From Bog-756 sp963777665 (lineage in GTDB: Bacteria; Actinomycetota; Acidimicrobiia; Acidimicrobiales; RAAP-2): a DNA stretch of 64,000 nucleotides. Positions 1 to 8,137 of this stretch are shown one piece after another. The notes under the pieces are model-generated. The model ran no database searches and was not told the DNA's origin. It saw only the letters and a program-made list of their open reading frames with translations. Numbering within the stretch: the first letter of the stretch is position 1; every line of letters begins with the position of its first letter. Both the position numbers and the translations under genes were made by a program. The DNA lies in assembly GCA_963777665.1 (NCBI GenBank), contig CAVZRJ010000001.1, positions 1-64,000 on the forward strand, given 5' to 3'.

Positions 1-14
1 GGTTTAATTGCAAG

Positions 15-1286
15 CTAAATGTATTTGACACTTAGGGCTGCCATGAGGCACCAGACACCCCAGGTCAGACCCGTGAAGACCAATGGTCGGAACGACTTGC
101 TTCCGAGCAATACGCCCGAACCGAGGACGAAGACATCCACCATCGTCCGGAACTCCCGAGGGTCGTTGTTCCAGACCGAAGAGGACAGGACGGCCAAGAG
201 AATGACGGCGAAGACGAATGCCAGCCTCTCAAAGGAGGACGATCGGCTTTCTCGCAGATGGAAAAAGGCCAGAACGATTACTGCGATGAGCATAACCAAC
301 TGAATTAGCTCTAAGAGATTGGTCAGCTTTGGGTGTTCGATCCATCCCAGCACGACATGGACAGCCCCGGAGAAGGGCGTGGCAGCATTCCCCTTCTCCG
401 AAGTCAGCGGAAGCTTCCCATAGGCAGCGAGACACATCGCCTGCCACCCTGTGAAGACGATCAGCGGGATCACCCACGCTGAGTCGGAACGACCGAAGTG
501 ATCACGTCGACGTGCCAGTTCGACAGTCCGGGTGACCAACAAAGCCGCGACTACCAACATCGCCGTCTCACGAGACAACACGGCACCGGAGAAGGCGAAG
601 CCCGCCAGGACGAAGCGAGTCGACCTCCAGGCAACGATACCGGCCACAACGAGGGTTATCGCGGTGATTTCAGTGAGGTCTCGATCCAGACTCCAGACCA
701 TGCCGAAATAGCCCGCTGGCAGCAGGCCCCAGAGCGCATGGCGTCCGAGCGACTGTGCCCACTTTCCGGAGAAAAAGCCCATCAGTGCAAGCATCACTAT
801 GTTGACGCCCACCAGCACATACGGAACGGCTGCCGTTTGGCCTCCCGAGAACATCCAGGTGAGCCACGAGTACACGATCCGCTGGCGACGAAGGGCAAAA
901 TCGAACGTGATCCCGTGAGCACTCCAGGCCAGATTCCATGGCTCGAGTGCGAGGCGGTAGTAGTACTGGCCGTCGTACCCCGCACCGGGCCTGATCGCCA
1001 ATCCGTGGGGTGCCTTCGTCGGGTTGACGAATTGTGTCCCAGCCTGGATGAAATTACTGACGTCTCCATGCGCCGCAACGGCAAGCCTGACGAGGACCAA
1101 GGCCATCGCCAGGATCAACAGAGTTCCGGCCGGCACGAAGGCGGAATTCATCCATGGTCTCTCGGTAATGAACGATCGACCGAGCGATTCATAGCGATGA
1201 AGTAGGCCTAACACTCCTTTTCCCCGCGCTTCGACTGATCGATCTATAGCGACCGCTTCCACGCCCGTTGTCAAAGTTCCCGCCAC
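15..1286 (-). CDS. Multi-pass membrane protein, GT-C glycosyltransferase-like
   Basis: A 423-residue protein with a cytoplasmic N-terminus of about 45 residues followed by many hydrophobic segments (about 10 predicted by eye between residues 50 and 420). After the first membrane segment lies a loop with the motif GYDGQYYYRLA. Loops of this kind, with conserved acidic and aromatic residues after the first helix, are typical of GT-C-type polyprenyl-phosphate-sugar glycosyltransferases and related uncharacterised actinobacterial membrane proteins; a later SRETAML stretch fits the same pattern. No substrate can be assigned. An alternative start at the internal Met before NSAFVPAG (about residue 46) would leave all membrane segments intact. 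The gene is less GC-rich than the block from 5 kb on. The membrane-protein call is safe; the enzyme class is inferred. Confidence 0.6.
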   Translation of the reverse strand: MAGTLTTGVEAVAIDRSVEARGKGVLGLLHRYESLGRSFITERPWMNSAFVPAGTLLILAMALVLVRLAVAAHGDVSNFIQAGTQFVNPTKAPHGLAIRPGAGYDGQYYYRLALEPWNLAWSAHGITFDFALRRQRIVYSWLTWMFSGGQTAAVPYVLVGVNIVMLALMGFFSGKWAQSLGRHALWGLLPAGYFGMVWSLDRDLTEITAITLVVAGIVAWRSTRFVLAGFAFSGAVLSRETAMLVVAALLVTRTVELARRRDHFGRSDSAWVIPLIVFTGWQAMCLAAYGKLPLTSEKGNAATPFSGAVHVVLGWIEHPKLTNLLELIQLVMLIAVIVLAFFHLRESRSSSFERLAFVFAVILLAVLSSSVWNNDPREFRTMVDVFVLGSGVLLGSKSFRPLVFTGLTWGVWCLMAALSVKYI

Positions 1287-1543
1287 CCGTCATGTCGAAT
1301 CTGCAAACCCATCCCATCCGTTCCACCTTCGGTCCGACGATCCACCTGGGTGAATCAACGGACCTCCCTACTCCAACCGAACGCCGCTTCATCTTTAGAA
1401 ATGCAGTCCAGCCCAACAGCAACCTCGCATGTTATTGAAGGGGTCTTGACGTCCGCGCTCTCCTTGCACCCGTCGAACCCCGGCCCGACAGGTTCGCAAC
1501 TTTGGATATCCCTGATCACCGGGTCAGTGTCATAGCGAAGACG

Positions 1544-1768
1544 TTATTTCGGACCGTAGTAGCGACCGGTCCAATCGAAGATCAGCGCCGACCGACCATC
1601 TGGAAGGGCTCGAACGTTTCGTGTGCGCTCATAGCGATGTTGCTGCCCGTCTGTCATGACCACGCAGAGTTCGTCCGTGTCGCTCTCCATCGGATGCTCC
1701 CGCCCGTCCATCGGCCCACCGTTTAGGACCGCTACTCTAGCCAGATCACTTCCAGCGTTCGGGGCCAT
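1544..1768 (-). CDS. Small conserved-looking hypothetical protein (74 aa)
   Basis: A short ORF with an ATG start that encodes a compact soluble protein without signal peptide or membrane segment. Its composition resembles a real folded domain: GGPMDGREHP near the start, an acidic stretch SDTDELCVVM, then MTDGQQHRYERT and a closing FDWTGRYYGPK. The GGPxDG...YxR...GRYYG layout is reminiscent of small hypothetical proteins seen in actinobacteria and their phages, recalled from memory only. No clear Shine-Dalgarno lies before the ATG, so the start is uncertain. Function unknown. The upstream and downstream stretches (1287-1543 and 1769-1862) show nothing recognisable. Confidence 0.45.
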   Translation of the reverse strand: MAPNAGSDLARVAVLNGGPMDGREHPMESDTDELCVVMTDGQQHRYERTRNVRALPDGRSALIFDWTGRYYGPK

Positions 1769-1862
1769 GACACAGAATCCCAGAGGTCAGGACTCATCGC
1801 AACGGAAAGTGACCCATACCACCGGGTATGCCTGCCTCCGACCGGCACCATGGGGATACCCC

Positions 1863-2600
1863 TCAGCCTGACGAATCGCCCGGCGATATGAGGGCGATTG
1901 AGTGAACGAACCTCTTCAAGAGCGTGAGATTCGCCGTTGTGTGACCGTGGGCGCTGGCGATGTAACTGATCCCGTCTGCTGTCCAAACGAGGGCGAGGTG
2001 ACCGACGTAGGCGCCCTCTCCATGCATAGCAACTCGCTGGATGTACGGGCTGTCGTTCGGGCAGGTGAACTCGCTCGTGGTCCAGATCCCGATGCGTGCT
2101 GTTCCCATGGTTCTCCCGCCAATGCATGGCTTCAACGGATCATCTGTGAACCGGTGAGCCTCAAGAGTCATATGACCAACTGGTTTGCCATTGATTCCTG
2201 AGTAGCCCTTGGGCACATCGAACCCGTAGAACTCAAGGAAGAAAATGGAATACTGAGTCGCTCCGTCCACCCCGACACACGGGGGCAATCCGGACGCGGC
2301 GCCCACGGGACGGGGGCACGACATGGCACGGCCTGAGAGCGAGGGTACGAGTTGTGGACACGGCACGGGGAACCCCAAGCGAGTAGCTGCCAAGACGCAT
2401 TGGTCTCGTAACTCGCCCGAGGCTGGGACGAGCTTGGGGATTGATCGCGACCTCTCGGGCGACGGAGTCGAGACTTTTTGAGCGGCCGCTGGGCCTGTGC
2501 ACCCCCCCAGGGTCGCGACGAGGACGCTAAGGAACATGGCCGACAGTGCGAGCGTCACTGACGCCCGTTGAAACGTCCCTTTCCTATCTGCCACGGACAT
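1863..2600 (-). CDS. Secreted lipoprotein, hypothetical
   Basis: The start at 2600 (MSVADRKG) gives a basic N-terminus, a hydrophobic core and a lipobox LGGC near residue 34, so the protein is predicted to be exported and lipid-anchored. The mature part has about 210 residues with several cysteines (for example CPRP, PPCVG, CIGG, FTCPN) that could form disulfides outside the cell. A central VPKGYSGINGKPVGHMT stretch and an LVWTADGISYIASAHG stretch near the C-terminus look like beta-rich folded sequence, but I do not recognise the family. A longer in-frame start 13 codons upstream would bury the signal peptide and is less likely. It lies alone, with the interrupted ORF and palindromic region upstream. 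Confidence 0.65.
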   Translation of the reverse strand: MSVADRKGTFQRASVTLALSAMFLSVLVATLGGCTGPAAAQKVSTPSPERSRSIPKLVPASGELRDQCVLAATRLGFPVPCPQLVPSLSGRAMSCPRPVGAASGLPPCVGVDGATQYSIFFLEFYGFDVPKGYSGINGKPVGHMTLEAHRFTDDPLKPCIGGRTMGTARIGIWTTSEFTCPNDSPYIQRVAMHGEGAYVGHLALVWTADGISYIASAHGHTTANLTLLKRFVHSIALISPGDSSG

Positions 2601-2617
2601 AGCGTATTGGCACTCGG

Positions 2618-3030
2618 GTGCCCCATACCACCGGGTCATGGCTGCTTTTGCTGAAGATCACAGTGCCGCTGGCCGATACAGGACCAGTGGCGCTGTTTTC
2701 CACCAAAACGATCTTCGGCGGGTGCAATCTGCCGCTGGGTGGACGGCGGTTTCGCAGACCGTGGCCATTTTCTCGACTGAGCATCCAGCAAGATCGGATC
2801 GTCGTCCAGGCACTCGGCACTCGTCACAGGTGGGAGGCCAAATAGGACGACATTCACGGCGTTGAGCTGATCCAGCTCTCATTTGGTCAGGGTGTTCGGT
2901 TCGGAGGTCCCGGGGGAGATTGGTACATCTACACCTACGAATCGGGTGGTCTGGCCCTTGAACTCACAAAGGCAGGGGTTTCATTGCCGACGGGAGTAAC
3001 CCGCCTGAAGCTCGCCGACCTTCCCAAGTA
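2618..3030 (+). pseudogene. Interrupted ORF, remnant of a hypothetical protein
   Basis: From 2618 one reading frame runs for 75 codons to an in-frame TAG at 2843-2845. It then continues without a stop to a TAG at 3028-3030. The second part reads as ordinary protein, including the segments DIHGVELIQLSFGQG, GDWYIYTYESGG and GVTRLKLADLPK, but has no start codon of its own. The first part is less convincing and may be in the wrong frame. I interpret the region as the decayed 3' end of a gene with an internal nonsense codon, or a sequencing error there. No family was recognised. It lies divergent from the lipoprotein gene that ends at 1863. Confidence 0.35.
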
Positions 3031-3101
3031 GGAGCCTCTGTCCCCGAACAACCTGATACGCATGCAATCGTCATCGCCTTTCAGTACAGCGATTCGGATG
3101 C

Positions 3102-3171
3102 GATTACATGCATGATCAGGCGTTATACATGCCCGAAGGGCGAGGTAATCTCCGATTACATGTATAACGCC
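3102..3171. repeat. Nested inverted repeats with GATTAC direct repeats
   Basis: A perfect 13-bp inverted repeat, GGCGTTATACATG at 3119-3131 and CATGTATAACGCC at 3159-3171, flanks 27 bp. Inside is a second palindrome, GTAATC at 3145-3150 and GATTAC at 3154-3159. GATTACATG also occurs at 3102-3110 and again at 3154-3162. It lies in a long noncoding stretch (3031-3419) and is AT-richer than its surroundings. Possible roles are a repressor operator, a recombinase or integrase site, or a transcribed hairpin. The sequence alone does not decide between them. Confidence 0.6.
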
Positions 3172-3419
3172 GGGAGAGTGTCACACCCCGGCACCTCGGG
3201 AAGACCGCACGTTCCTCGGGATCAAGCTGCTGGTCGGTCGGTCCGATATTTGCTTCGTGGACCATGCACCGCCCAAGTCGCGGCGTTCAGTTGAGGTTGA
3301 TCGAGCGATAGTGATGCTCCAGCCAGATACTCGGGCACGGAGGCTATTTTTTTGAATTCGCCCTGCCCCTCACCGGCTCGGAGGTGTAAACCCGCTTCCG
3401 AAGTGACAGCGTCGGTCGC
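3172..3419. other. Intergenic region, no gene seen
   Basis: No convincing reading frame, RNA gene or strong terminator is visible. A run of seven T residues occurs near 3347-3353 but has no clear stem directly before it on the plus strand. Confidence 0.4.
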
Positions 3420-4676
3420 TCAGAGCGAGTCGTGGGCGTTGGGCAGCGACGATGTCTGCCACGTGACCCCCACGCACATCTCGTCGGATGATCCGTCGCC
3501 GAACGTGACGAAATGCGGCGGCGCCTTGCGGAGGATCGGCAACTCTTGCGCCAGCTCTGGGTTATAGCTGCAGTTGACCTGTATCTGCTCGCCGCGACTC
3601 ACCGGGATGGGCTCCACGTTGTAGGCCTTTTGGTAGTCGAAGTTGTAGTTCGGGACATTCAGGATGGTCCTGGCTTGCGGCGTCCCCGGATTGAGCACCA
3701 TCGTGAACTTGACCCCCAACAGGTGCATGTGCGGTTGGATCCTGTCGATGTAGCCGTTCGATCCGATTCGCCACATGCACGTGGCCGTGTCACCGACGGG
3801 CGGGTCGTCCGGGTTTTCACCACATACCAGGTCGATGCCCTTGCTCATCTCAACGCCTCCGGAGCCGAAGCGCTGATTCAGGTAGTTGAGGGACGCCTGA
3901 TAGTTGCACAGCGGCCCGGTCACACCGGCCGGGCATGGAATGTTCGGCGGGGCGATCAGGTATTGGGATTGCATCGGCAACAGTGGCGTGGACATCGGTA
4001 CCGTGTGGAGTACGAGCCCGTTCGTGACCGGCTTGTCGCCTACGAGCAAATTGTAGTGCACCTGCTCGATCACCATGCTCCCCATGGGCAGCGAGATCCC
4101 CGTACCTTTGGGGAGCACGTCTTCGCCGTGCCCAGGCGCCCACACGCTCAGGAAGGGGGTGCTCATGAAAGCGGCGAGCGACGCACCGGGCAGCGCTGGC
4201 GCGCCGAAGCACGTCCATCCCTTGCCGCTGGTGGCCGCATTGGCGGCGATGGCCTGGGCGGTCATGGACGGGGGCACCAAGGCGAGCACGGCATGGTGGA
4301 CCTCCGGACTGCCCGGATTGAACTGGCTCGAGATCACGTACGAGTTCCGGGTGACTTGCGGGTTGACCAAGCTGCAGTGGTAGTCGTCGGTCGCCCCCAC
4401 GGCCGCCACGGGCTTGTACCTCGGTGACGCCACCGACACGGTGGAGACAGGCGTTTGCGACGACGGGTTCGCCTTGGTCGACCCCGAGGTGGCCGCCACC
4501 GCCACCGCGCCAAGCGCGCCCGCCACGAGCACCACGCTGATGGTCACGATCACGGCCCGCGGCGTGCCCATGGCGCCGAACAGGCGGCGCCGCTTCGGCG
4601 GGACGGGTCCTCGTGACGCCCCCTCGTCCGCTCGGTCGGCAGAGTGGCTGTCGGCGTGCTCGATTAGATCGGTCAT
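3420..4676 (-). CDS. PHM-like copper type II monooxygenase, membrane-anchored
   Basis: A 418-residue protein starting at ATG 4676 behind a purine-rich GGAGGGGGGAGACC leader; a longer in-frame start would add 71 unlikely residues. Residues 1-40 are cytoplasmic and basic near the membrane, 41-63 form one membrane segment, and the rest is predicted outside. The outer part matches the two-domain fold of copper type II ascorbate-dependent monooxygenases (peptidylglycine alpha-hydroxylating and dopamine beta-monooxygenase family). Candidate ligands of the CuH site are H127 and H128 (EVHHAVL) and H207 (QVHYNL). Candidate ligands of the CuM site are H316 and H318 (PHMHLLG) and M400 (SDEMCVG). Many cysteines fit the disulfide-rich fold. 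All expected metal ligands are present, so an active copper hydroxylase is likely. The substrate is unknown and no accessory copper gene is adjacent. Confidence 0.8.
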   Translation of the reverse strand: MTDLIEHADSHSADRADEGASRGPVPPKRRRLFGAMGTPRAVIVTISVVLVAGALGAVAVAATSGSTKANPSSQTPVSTVSVASPRYKPVAAVGATDDYHCSLVNPQVTRNSYVISSQFNPGSPEVHHAVLALVPPSMTAQAIAANAATSGKGWTCFGAPALPGASLAAFMSTPFLSVWAPGHGEDVLPKGTGISLPMGSMVIEQVHYNLLVGDKPVTNGLVLHTVPMSTPLLPMQSQYLIAPPNIPCPAGVTGPLCNYQASLNYLNQRFGSGGVEMSKGIDLVCGENPDDPPVGDTATCMWRIGSNGYIDRIQPHMHLLGVKFTMVLNPGTPQARTILNVPNYNFDYQKAYNVEPIPVSRGEQIQVNCSYNPELAQELPILRKAPPHFVTFGDGSSDEMCVGVTWQTSSLPNAHDSL

Positions 4677-5055
4677 GGTCTCCCCCCCTCCCTGGCACCG
4701 ACTCGGCGTGTACCGGCCCTGTCCCAACGCGAGTGTGTCTGCTACGAAGGCTAACCCGCGCCCGACCCGAATGCCCTGGGTAGTGGGGGGAGCCGCCCAG
4801 GGAGCCGCAGGGGGGCGCCCACAGTCGTCAGCTTGTCGACGGTTCCGACCCCCACAAACGATTGCACCAGGTACCCCACTGGTCACCATCTCGACCGTTC
4901 CGCCGCCGCCGGGAACTTGGGAGTCGCGATCACGAATCGAGCCTGACGTGAGTATCCCCGCTGCCGGTCAGGGAGCACCCAGGGTGCCGCCAAACGGCAC
5001 GAGTCGGGCACCCGGTCTCTCGGCCACGGGCCAGAAGGTCGGCCCACCGGCTCCG
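4677..5055. other. Intergenic region with a small hairpin
   Basis: No gene is seen. A hairpin with stem GTGCCG (4984-4989) and CGGCAC (4995-5000) and loop CCAAA lies just past the stop of the RNase Z gene on the minus strand. It could act as a weak terminator, though no T-tract follows. Confidence 0.35.
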
Positions 5056-5970
5056 TCAGCCGATGCGTCCCGGGACCGCCACCCGGAGCAGGTCCTCGGC
5101 AGCCACCACGTCGGGGAAGACGGCCGCGGCCTCGTCGAGGAGGACCCGCACGTCGGGGTAGCGCTGTGAGAAGTGGGTGAGGACCAGCAGCCGGGCGCCC
5201 GCGTCACGTGCGATCCGACCAGCGTCCCCGGCTGTGAGATGCCGGTAGCGGCGGGCCAGATCGGCGTCGGCCCCCGAGAAGGTGGCCTCGCAGACCACGA
5301 GATCGGCGCCGCGGGCCAGGGTCACCGCCGCGTCGCACATGCCGGTGTCCATGACGAATGCCATCGTCTGGCCGGGCCGGACCTCGCTCACCTGCCCGAG
5401 TAGGACCCTGTCCCCGTCACGGTCGAGCGCCCCGTCCCGGAGCAGGCGCCCGACCTCCGGTCCCCGCACCCCCGCCCTCTCGAGCAGCTCCGGCACCATC
5501 CGACGCCCGTCGGGTTCGACCACCCGCCAGCCGAACGTCTCAGGGTCGTGGTCGAGACGGCCGGCCTCGATCACCGTCGACCCGCTGACGGACGCGGGTC
5601 CGTCGGCCGCGACCGGGACGGGACGGACGTCGAGGTGGTCCTGGTAGGCCGAGGCGTGCCGGAGCCGCTCGAAGAACTCGCCCCCGCTCTGTGGAAAGAG
5701 CACCTCGACCGGATGGACCACCCGGTCGAGTGAGAGGCGTTGGAGCATCCCGGGCAGACCGAGGCAGTGGTCGCCGTGGAAGTGGGTGATGCAGATGTGG
5801 TGGATCGGTGTGGCCGAGGCCCCGGAGAACAGCAGCTGTCGCTGGGTGCCCTCACCCGGGTCGAAGAGGATCGACCGCCCGTCCCAGCGCAGGAGGTAGC
5901 CGTTGTGGTTGCGGTGGCGGGTGGGGGTTTGGCTGGCAGATCCGAGGACCACCAGCTCTCGTGCGGGCAC
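5056..5970 (-). CDS. rnz: Ribonuclease Z
   Basis: A 304-residue metallo-beta-lactamase-fold protein of the length usual for short RNase Z (about 300-320). It should act as the zinc-dependent endonuclease that trims the 3' trailer of tRNA precursors in the cytoplasm. The N-terminus LVVLGSASQTPTRHRNHNG matches the family opening (LGTxxxxPTxxRN). The metal-binding motif THFHGDHCLGLPG lies near residue 63, FVMDTGMCD provides the late Asp, and VLTHFSQRY provides the late His. The start is ATG at 5970. The DUF167 gene follows on the opposite strand after 118 bp, so the two are divergent. Confidence 0.9.
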   Translation of the reverse strand: MPARELVVLGSASQTPTRHRNHNGYLLRWDGRSILFDPGEGTQRQLLFSGASATPIHHICITHFHGDHCLGLPGMLQRLSLDRVVHPVEVLFPQSGGEFFERLRHASAYQDHLDVRPVPVAADGPASVSGSTVIEAGRLDHDPETFGWRVVEPDGRRMVPELLERAGVRGPEVGRLLRDGALDRDGDRVLLGQVSEVRPGQTMAFVMDTGMCDAAVTLARGADLVVCEATFSGADADLARRYRHLTAGDAGRIARDAGARLLVLTHFSQRYPDVRVLLDEAAAVFPDVVAAEDLLRVAVPGRIG

Positions 5971-6088
5971 GGCCCAGTCCTAGCCCACGACGGGCTCCTG
6001 CGTCCCGGCCGGTGCGAGACTGCAGCGGTGACGACTCCGATCGGGACGTCTCCGGGCCGATCGGTCCGGCACCGGTGATGAGCGGGCC

Positions 6089-6358
6089 GTGCGGCTGACC
6101 GTCCACGTCCGTCCCGGTGCCACGCGTGCCGGCATCGGGGGGTCTCACGACGGCGCGCTCGTGATCCGGGTGCGCGAGCCTGCCTCCGACGGTCGCGCCA
6201 ACGACGCGGTGGTCCGGGCAGTGGCCGACGAGCTCGGCCTTGCTCGACGGGCGGTGCGGATCGTGGCCGGGGCGCGCTCCCGCCGGAAGGTGGTGGAGCT
6301 CGACGGCGACGGCGACGCGCTCGCCGAGGGCCTCGCCCGGTTGCGGGCCCGGGGGTGA
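6089..6358 (+). CDS. DUF167 (YggU-like) family protein
   Basis: An 89-residue protein that matches the whole DUF167 domain: RLTVHVRPGATRAGI at the start, VIRVREPASDGRANDAVVR in the middle (family pattern with PxxGxAN) and ARSRRKVVEL toward the end. Proteins of this family are small alpha/beta folds of unsettled function. The start is GTG at 6089; the nearest ATG (6078) is in another frame and stops after a few codons. A strong GC hairpin follows the stop at once. Confidence 0.85.
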   Translation: MRLTVHVRPGATRAGIGGSHDGALVIRVREPASDGRANDAVVRAVADELGLARRAVRIVAGARSRRKVVELDGDGDALAEGLARLRARG

Positions 6359-6362
6359 CGGT

Positions 6363-6384
6363 CCGCCGGCCCTCGGGCCGGCGG
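6363..6384 (+). terminator. GC-rich hairpin after the DUF167 gene
   Basis: A perfect 10-bp inverted repeat, CCGCCGGCCC (6363-6372) and GGGCCGGCGG (6375-6384), with a 2-nt loop begins 4 bp past the stop of the DUF167 gene. No U-tract follows. This is common for actinobacterial terminators, but it makes the assignment tentative. Confidence 0.5.
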
Positions 6385-6757
6385 CCGACTGCTGTGGTCC
6401 GGCCTTGCCCACCGACACCGCCGGGGGGGGCGATGCCGGCGGACGCCGGCCGGTGGCAGGAGCGGTCATCAGTCCAGCGCCGCAAGCGGGCCGGGCGTGG
6501 GGTGCCCGGTGGATCGACCGCGCCGCAGGATGCCGAGGGCGGTGCAGCAATGGTGCGGTTGGTCTCCGGGCCGCACCGGCGCGGTTCCCACCGATGCAGC
6601 CCCCGTGTCCGGCGCCGGATGTACCGGCGTCCTACACATACCAACGCCCCAGGCGCAGGTTGTGTTACACCACGGTGTCGGCAGTCGCTGCCGTTGACCC
6701 CGGCCGTCGGGCGCACCACACTGTGCGGTGGCCCGGAGGCCGGTCAGGAGCCAGGAC
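6385..6757. other. Intergenic region, no gene seen
   Basis: About 370 bp with open frames only in patterns typical of high-GC noise. None shows recognisable protein sequence. It presumably contains the promoter of the SnoaL-like gene, but no confident -10/-35 pair was found. Confidence 0.4.
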
Positions 6758-7213
6758 ATGGGACAGTGGACCAGGGACGAGATCGAAGACGCCTTCGGCG
6801 AGTACCAGCGGGTCGCGGCGGCCTCAGGGGCGACCGGCGACTGGCGGCAGTGGGCCGACCTCTTCACCGAGGACGCCCGGTACGTCGAGCACCTCTACGG
6901 GCGGATGGAGGGACGGGAGGCCATCTACGAGTGGATCTCCGCGACCATGCACGAGTACCCCGGCAGCGAGATGCCCGAGTTCCCCATCGAGTGGTACATG
7001 ATCGACGAGGAGCGGGGGTGGGTGGTCTGCCAGGTCTGGAATCGGATGCGTGACCCGGGTGACGGCACGGTCCACCAGGAGTACAACTTCACACTGCTCA
7101 AGTACGCCGGGAACCGACTGTGGTCCTACGAGGAGGACATCTACAACCCGATGCACTTCGGCACCATGCTCACCGCGTGGGAGGCGGCACGTGACGCCGC
7201 CTCCGCCGGCTGA
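6758..7213 (+). CDS. SnoaL-like / NTF2-fold protein
   Basis: A protein of about 151 residues in the alpha+beta-barrel (SnoaL-like) superfamily. The pattern GDWRQWADLFTEDARYVEHLYG followed by MEGREAIYEWI is the usual opening (a helix with an aromatic/Asp pair, then a Gly-Arg-x-x-Ile helix). The strands around IEWYMIDEERGWVVCQVWNRM and the EEDIYNPMHFGTM end complete the fold. Members include small ketosteroid-isomerase-like and polyketide-cyclase-like enzymes, so the exact reaction is open. ATG 6758 was chosen because AGGAG (6746-6750) sits 7 nt upstream; a further upstream start at 6728 would add 10 unlikely residues. The aldo/keto reductase gene follows after 35 bp and may be co-transcribed. 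Confidence 0.75.
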   Translation: MGQWTRDEIEDAFGEYQRVAAASGATGDWRQWADLFTEDARYVEHLYGRMEGREAIYEWISATMHEYPGSEMPEFPIEWYMIDEERGWVVCQVWNRMRDPGDGTVHQEYNFTLLKYAGNRLWSYEEDIYNPMHFGTMLTAWEAARDAASAG

Positions 7214-7248
7214 GGCGGGTCGGCCGGACCGGCGGAACGACGGTCCTC

Positions 7249-8109
7249 GTGGAACGACGACGCCTCGGCCGCACCGGGCACGACTCGTCGGTGGCCATCC
7301 TCGGCGGCGCCGCCTTCTGGGACGGCGACCCCGAGACGACCGGCGCAGCATTCTCGGCTTCGATCGCCGCCGGGGTCAACCACCTCGACGTCGCCCCGCA
7401 GTACGGCCGTGCGCAGGAAGCGCTCGGGCCGTTCATCCCGGCGGTGCGCAGCAGGCTGTTCGTCGCGTGCAAGACCCTGCATCACCGTCGGGACGACGTC
7501 CGGGCTGAGCTGGAGGAGTCCCTGGCCCTCCTCCGCGCTGAGCGGTTCGACCTCTATCAGTTGCACGCGGTCACCGACCTCGCGGAGCTCGATGCTCGGT
7601 CCGGGGCGGTCGAGGCCATCCTGGCGGCCCACGATGAGGGGCTGTGCCGGTTCGTGGGGATCACCGGTCACAATCTCGGCGCTCCTGCCGCCCACCTCGA
7701 GGCTCTGCGTCGTTACGACCTCGACACGGTGATGTTCCCGGTCAATCCCCGGCTCTGGGCCGACCGGCAGTACCGCGACGACGCCGAGGCCCTGCTCGAG
7801 TACACGACCGCGCACGACGTCGGGGTGATGGCGATCAAGGCCGCCGCTGCCCGCCCGTGGGGGGGACGGGTGCGTACCGCCACCACCTGGTACGAGCCCT
7901 ATACCGCCGCACCGGACCTCGCCCGGGGCATCGGGTTCGCGCTCTCGACCCCCGGGGTACACGCCTTCTGCACTCCCGGGGACACCGGTCTGCTCCCGGC
8001 AGCCCTGTCCGCAGCCGGTGCGAACCGTCCGCTCACGCCCGAGGAGCGCGACCGCGCGATCGCCGCGTGCGCCGACGAGCAAGGGATCTTCCCGATGCCC
8101 ACGGGGTGA
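7249..8109 (+). CDS. Aldo/keto reductase family protein
   Basis: A 286-residue TIM-barrel oxidoreductase. The catalytic tetrad of the family is visible: Asp in NHLDVAPQYG, Tyr in the same motif, Lys in FVACKTLHHR and His in LYQLHAVTD. The start is GTG 7249 and the N-terminus ERRRLGRTGHDSSVAILGG matches the usual opening strand. It should reduce a carbonyl with NAD(P)H, substrate unknown. The C-terminal third is shorter than in well-studied reductases and resembles the predicted oxidoreductase branch of this superfamily. It lies 35 bp after the SnoaL-like gene and runs toward the universal stress protein gene. Confidence 0.8.
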   Translation: MERRRLGRTGHDSSVAILGGAAFWDGDPETTGAAFSASIAAGVNHLDVAPQYGRAQEALGPFIPAVRSRLFVACKTLHHRRDDVRAELEESLALLRAERFDLYQLHAVTDLAELDARSGAVEAILAAHDEGLCRFVGITGHNLGAPAAHLEALRRYDLDTVMFPVNPRLWADRQYRDDAEALLEYTTAHDVGVMAIKAAAARPWGGRVRTATTWYEPYTAAPDLARGIGFALSTPGVHAFCTPGDTGLLPAALSAAGANRPLTPEERDRAIAACADEQGIFPMPTG

Positions 8110-8137
8110 GCCCGTCCGCTCGAGTCGGGTGGCCGGG

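Noticed and set aside
3119..3171. Integron attC site
   Set aside because: The arms have GTT outermost on the left and AAC on the right, opposite to the attC layout, and no integrase gene or cassette is seen.
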